A stretch of 64,000 bases of DNA, taken from Lonicera japonica (taxonomy: Eukaryota; Streptophyta; Magnoliopsida; Dipsacales; Caprifoliaceae). Below, one piece after another: positions 49,801 to 55,800 of the stretch. Position 1 is the stretch's first letter; the number at the start of each line of letters is the position of its first letter. Under the pieces are notes generated by a model that was given only the letters and a program-made list of their open reading frames with translations, made no database searches and was not told where the DNA came from. Position numbers and translations under genes: made by a program. Location of the stretch: contig CM038469.1 in NCBI GenBank assembly GCA_021464415.1, positions 62,725,650 to 62,789,649 on the forward strand. Reading direction: 5' to 3'.

Positions 49801-52800
49801 TTGGCCCACTCTAACTAAAATCACCGAGGTACGCAGTTTCCATGGTTTAGCCACATTTTACCGGCGTTTCATTAAGAATTTCAGCAGTATAATTGCTCCG
49901 GTGACTGATTGTATGAAGAAGGGAAAATTTGAATGGTCGGAGAAAGCTGAAGAGAGCTTCAAACAAATTAAAGAAAAGCTATGCTCTGCCCCTTGCCTTG
50001 CATTACCAGACTTTGAGAAAGTTTTTGAAGTCGAATGTGATGCTTCTGGAATTGGTATTGGCGCTGTTCTTAGTCAAGAACGGAGACCAGTAGCATTCTA
50101 TAGTGAGAAGTTAAATGACACGAGACGGCGATATAGCACTTATGATCAAGAGTTTTATGCAATTGTTCAAGCATTGAGGCACTGGGAACATTATTTGATT
50201 CAATGTGAATTTGTTTTATATACAGACCATGAGGCCTTCAAGCATATCAATAACCAAAAGAATTTGGATAAGAGGCACACCAATTGGGTTTCCTTCTTGC
50301 AGAAGTTCACTTTTGTAATAAAGCACAAATCCGGGACTAGCAACAAAGTGGCAGACGCTCTTAGTAGAAGGACCATATTATTAAATATTATGTCTACAAC
50401 AGTTGAAGGGTTTGAATTATTTAAAAATTTGTACCCTACTGATCCATATTTTGGTCCTATGTGGAATGAATGCACTAGTGGGAAGCAAGGAACATATATG
50501 TTGCAAGAGGAGTTTCTCTTCAAAGGAAATCAGCTATGTATACCAGATTGTTCTCTAAGAGAAAAGATCATCCAAGAAATGCATGGAGGAGGTTTGGGTG
50601 GCCATTTTGGAAGAGACAAGACATATACTATGATCGAGCAAAAGTATTTTTGGCCTAAAATGAGGCGTGATGTTTACAGGTACGTTGATAGATGCCAAAC
50701 GTGTCAAGAATCAAAAGGAAAGGTCCAAAATACGGGTCTATATACCCCATTGCCAGTTCCTACTGCACCGTGGGAAGATGTAAGCATGGATTTTGTGCTA
50801 GGCCTCCCTAGAACACAAAGGGGGATGGATTCTATTTTTGTGGTAGTTGATCGATTTTCGAAAATGGCTCACTTTATTTGTTGTAAAAAGACCATGGATG
50901 CATCAAACGTTGCAAATCTCTATTTCCGAGAAGTGGTTCGCCTACATGGAGTTCTAAAGACAATCACCTCAGACCGAGATTCCAAGTTTTTGTCGCACTT
51001 TTGGAGGACTTTATGGAAAAGGTTGGGAACAGGGTTGCAATATAGTAGCGCATATCATCCTAAGGTGCAAATAGAAGTAAGCAATCGAAGTTTGGGAAAC
51101 ATTCTAAGGTGTTTGGTTGGTAAAAACCCAAAACAGTGGGAAGCCGTAGTTGCACAAGCTGAATTTGCGTATAATTATTCCAAGAATCGAACTACCGGCA
51201 AAAGTCCTTTTGAAATAGTATATGGAAGGCAACCAACTCATTTTTTTGATCTGGCTCCTATACCACAAGTTGGACAAGGCAGTGTGAAGGGGAATACAAT
51301 GGCTGAAGATATGAAGAGGCTGCATGATCAAATCAGACTAAAGATTGAAGAATCAAATGCCCAGTACAAGGTGTACGCAGACAAGAAAAGGCATGACCAA
51401 AGTTTCCAAGAAGGCGATATGGTAATGGTTTATTTAAGGAAAGAACGATTTCCAGTTGGCTCTTATTCCAAATTGAGTAAAAAGAAGATAGGCCCTTATC
51501 GCATCGTTAAGAAAATTGGAGAAAATGTATATAAAGTTGATTTGCCTCAACATTTAGGCATTGATCATACATTTAATGTCGCAGATTTGTATCTTTACCA
51601 TGAAGACCCAAAGAAGTCAGGACTCAATACGTAACTCGAGGTCGAGTTTTTTTCCTCAGGAGGGAGGGACTGATGCAATCAGTAATTTAATTCTAAAGCT
51701 GTCATAATGTGGATTACAATGTATTAAAATTTGTCTAAGTCCTAAGGATTAATTGTGCTTAGGAACCTGGTTTGTTGGTATTTGTAATTGATATTAATGC
51801 TTTGTGGGGAGTCTAAAAGATAAGTCCAGGAAGAATCTAGAGTCTAGTTGATATCAGTGTTTTATAGAGAGTCTAAAGGGTCTAATTAGAGAGTTCTAGT
51901 AATTAGAAAGTTCTAGTCTCTATTGTATTATAAATATGGTCTGCCACAGCTTCAAGAAGCAACTTGTTAAGCACTTGTAAGAATAGTTTCAGTTCTAAAC
52001 TTTAATGAAAGGCTTTCCCTTGATTTCCCTTTAGAAATCTTGGCTCCGACGGTGTTTGGAATAGCTTTCAGTTGTTCATTATTCTGTGGAAATTTTCTGT
52101 TTGTTGCTGTCTACTTCAGATATCCCCAAAAAATTCATTGTTCCATTTTTTTTATTTTAGCTTTCGAGTTTCTCAATTTATTAATGAATTTAAACACTTC
52201 CCACCCTTGATTCCCTTCCTCTTTCCACCCTTCCAAAAACACCTTTTTGAACTCCTCATGCTTAAGCCACATATTCTCAAATCAAACTGGTGTGGGTCCC
52301 TATTTCGTTGTTATCGTGTCTAACAACACTAGACAATGATCAAATAAATTTCTAAAGAGTGCCTCCTCTCTCACTACTGAAAAGTTTTCCTCACATTCCT
52401 TTGAAAACAAGAATCTGTCTATTCTGGTACAAACCACATTCTCTCTCAAACTTGACCATGTGAATAGGCCATTGCTCATCTTGATGTCTCTCAGTTCAGT
52501 TTCTCTTATAAATGAATCAAAGTCCTTTATGCTCTTTGTTGCTTTTCCTCCATTCGACTTTTCTTCTGCGTACCCTTACGACATTAAAATCACCACTTCG
52601 GGTAACCCAGCCCATACAACCCAAATATCTCACGTCCTTTATGCTCCTCCTAAAACTCCTTTCTTTTGTTTGTAACGACGTGGCCTGTACATCCCAATAA
52701 ACCATTCGAAATTTTCCTCACCTTTTTTTATTTCAACTGACACTTAAAATCTTCTTAAGACACTCTACTATCTCCAAATATCTCACGTCCCATATCTATA

Positions 52801-55800
52801 AAGTGCCACTCGAACTACCTATTGAAGGTAACAATACCCGATCTTTGAACCTCAAGCCCCAAATGGACCCTAACAATTTGTAATCAACTTTTTCTGTTCT
52901 TTTTTTATTCTCTTGCAAGACAACTAAATACGGAACTTTTTCATCAAGTCTTTTATCACTCTTCTTTTTCTTTTATTTCCAATTCCCCTGAATATCATGG
53001 TTAACATCCACAGACAACTCTTTATCAATATATTCCAATTCCCTTAAAAAAAGACTTGAGGGAATTACAGTGAAGCAAACAGCTCACAAACCAAACTCTC
53101 GCCAAACAACCGAATGAATCTAAACTAAACTAGCCGACTCTATTTATAGATAGCCAGAGCTAACTCCAACCACACAAAATAAAGCAACAATAATACAACT
53201 TGAAAAGGCATTCAAAGATGCTTCTCGACAAACGCAAAAGCAAACAAAAGAAAAAAGCAAACAGTAGTCTAAATAGTAGACCACAAGAATCCTATGCTAA
53301 GTTTTATCGTGACGCTACCAACAGTGAGTCTGAGATACGAGCTGAGTTTACCCATCTGAGTCGTCTCAGTCTAAGTCAACACCAATAAAATCTTCAGTAT
53401 TTGTACTATGCATTCCATCATCCCAATAGGCATTCGTACTGTAGGTGAGCAATTGGATTGAAAGTTGGTGACACGCTTGATTATTGTTGTTCCACGGGCT
53501 TTGACCAAACTTTACTTGTTCAATTACCAGCCTCTCAATCATTTTCTGGCTAGCGATAAATTTCAATTGCTTCAAAAACATTCTATGTTTAGCCAGCTCT
53601 CCAACGCCAAGATCTTTTCTAAGTTTGATATGAAAGCAGGATTTTGGCAGTTAGGAATCCAAGAGGATTATCGTCATAAAACCGCTTTCTGTATACTGAG
53701 CCACCGTTTTCAATGGACGGTAATGCCATTTGGGTTAAAAAATGCTCCAGCAGTATTTCAAAAGACTATGATCCAAATCTTTCAACCTTTTTTACCCAAC
53801 GCATTGGTTTATATCGATTGATATCCTACTATTTTCCCTAGATGGAGCATCCCATTGTCATTTATTAAACCACTTTTTCCAGCTTGTTACTCAGTATGGT
53901 GTCATGTTATCCGAGAAAAAGATGGTGATCGCTACAACTGAAATCGAATTCTTAGGAATGAAGATTTCAAACGGAAAGTTTCATCTTCGACCTTATATTG
54001 CCAAAGACATGCTTAAATTCCCTAATGTCCTCACCTCCGTCAAGCAAGTTCAGCAATTTCTTGGGTTACTAAACTATATGGCTCAATTCATCCCGAAAGT
54101 TACAAAGTTTACTGCTCCTCTCACAAGTTTGCTAAGGAAGTCACCGCCCCCATGGTCGTCAGTCCATACCAAAAGTATTAAAGCTTTAAAGGTCCTCACT
54201 GCTAACCTCCTTCCTTTGCAAATCCCTTCTACTGGTGCCCGCATTCTCCAAACATATGCCAGCGACGAGTTTTGGGCAGCCATTTAATTGAATAAGTTGA
54301 TAAGAAGCGACATGTTTGTGGATACAAAAGTGGAAAGTTTAAACCTGCTGAGCTACACTATCATTCTACGTTCAAAGAGATTCTTGCTGTTAAACGTGGA
54401 ATAGAGAAGTTTCAGTTTCATCTTATAGGTCATCATTTTACAATTCAGATGGATATGACCTCGTTCCTGAAAATGTTACAGTTCAAGCAAAAGATGATCC
54501 CAAATCCTCAGCTCCTCAGATGGTCAGATTGGTTTTCATAATGGTCCTTTGATGTCATCCATGCAAGGGAAAAAACAATGTTATTGCTGACTTTTTTTCA
54601 CGTCCACAATCTTATCCATCCCACATCGCTACTTCAGTCCATCAACCTTCTTGCAAGAGAATACAAATACCTCAAGCCGCCTTGGTGTTCCCTTGTATCT
54701 GTCCAGTCAATCCAACATAAAGCCTTTGGAACCAATCTCCCAGAAAGAGATTTGATGTCCTACACCAGATTCCCAACCTCCGATAGTCTGCAGATGGTCT
54801 ACGATTCAAAAATTATTTTCTACCATGGATTCCCCCACAAAACCTTTACCATCCAAGTCCTTCAGTTCTTCCTGACCCACAAATTGAATCTGTTGGAGAA
54901 TCTCATATACCTATGCCCATTTCTCAAAACTTCACGATTGACTCCATCAAGCAAAATCTGATTAAATCTTCGTGCGCAGAATCGCATGCTGAATTCTTGC
55001 AAAAATAAAAAAATCCACTTTGGCAGAATCCTAAGTTTTTTGTTTCATTGCCATTCAAGAAGAACGAAGATGTTAATCCTACGCGTGCAACTCATTCAAG
55101 CATGAATACTGAACATTTCGCGTTAGCAATTCAAGAAGTCAATACTCTTCAGAGTCAAGGTCTTATAGAAAACACTAATTCTCCTTGGGCATGTGAAGCT
55201 TTCTATGTGAAGAAACGTTCAAAACAAATACGTGGAAAGCTTAGGTTGGTTATCAATTATGGGTCAATGTTCAAGTCAAAGTCCCCTATGCGCCAGCCTA
55301 GACCCTGTGGTCCTCGTGATCAACGAATCCAGGCAACAACTCCAAATTTGAAGATTGGTGAAAGTTCTAATGTCCAACCTCTCTCATCGGTTGCTCGCTC
55401 TTTGCCTTTACCACCAGATCCCACTGTTGGTGCTTCTTCAAGGTCTATGGATATGTTCCCTATATCTATCCATGAAAGCCAGCCCAGTAATCTTACGAGG
55501 GGAATTGGAATATATTGATAAAGAGTCGTCCATGGATGTTAACCATGATATTCATTACGGTTCCTTCTCTTAACAGCTTAAACTTTTGGGAGAGATGGTT
55601 CCTAACATAGTATCGGAGGTTAATTTTCTGGGAGGTCCAAGGTTCAAGCCGTGGACCATGGCAATTCCCCAATGACACGTATATTGTTGATGTCTTCTTC
55701 TTGTGTGTGTTCTTCTCCACATTTCTTCAATCGCTTTCTTTATTAATTTGTGATTTGCTACCAAGCCTCCGCACCATTCAACACAAGATTTATCCTGTAG

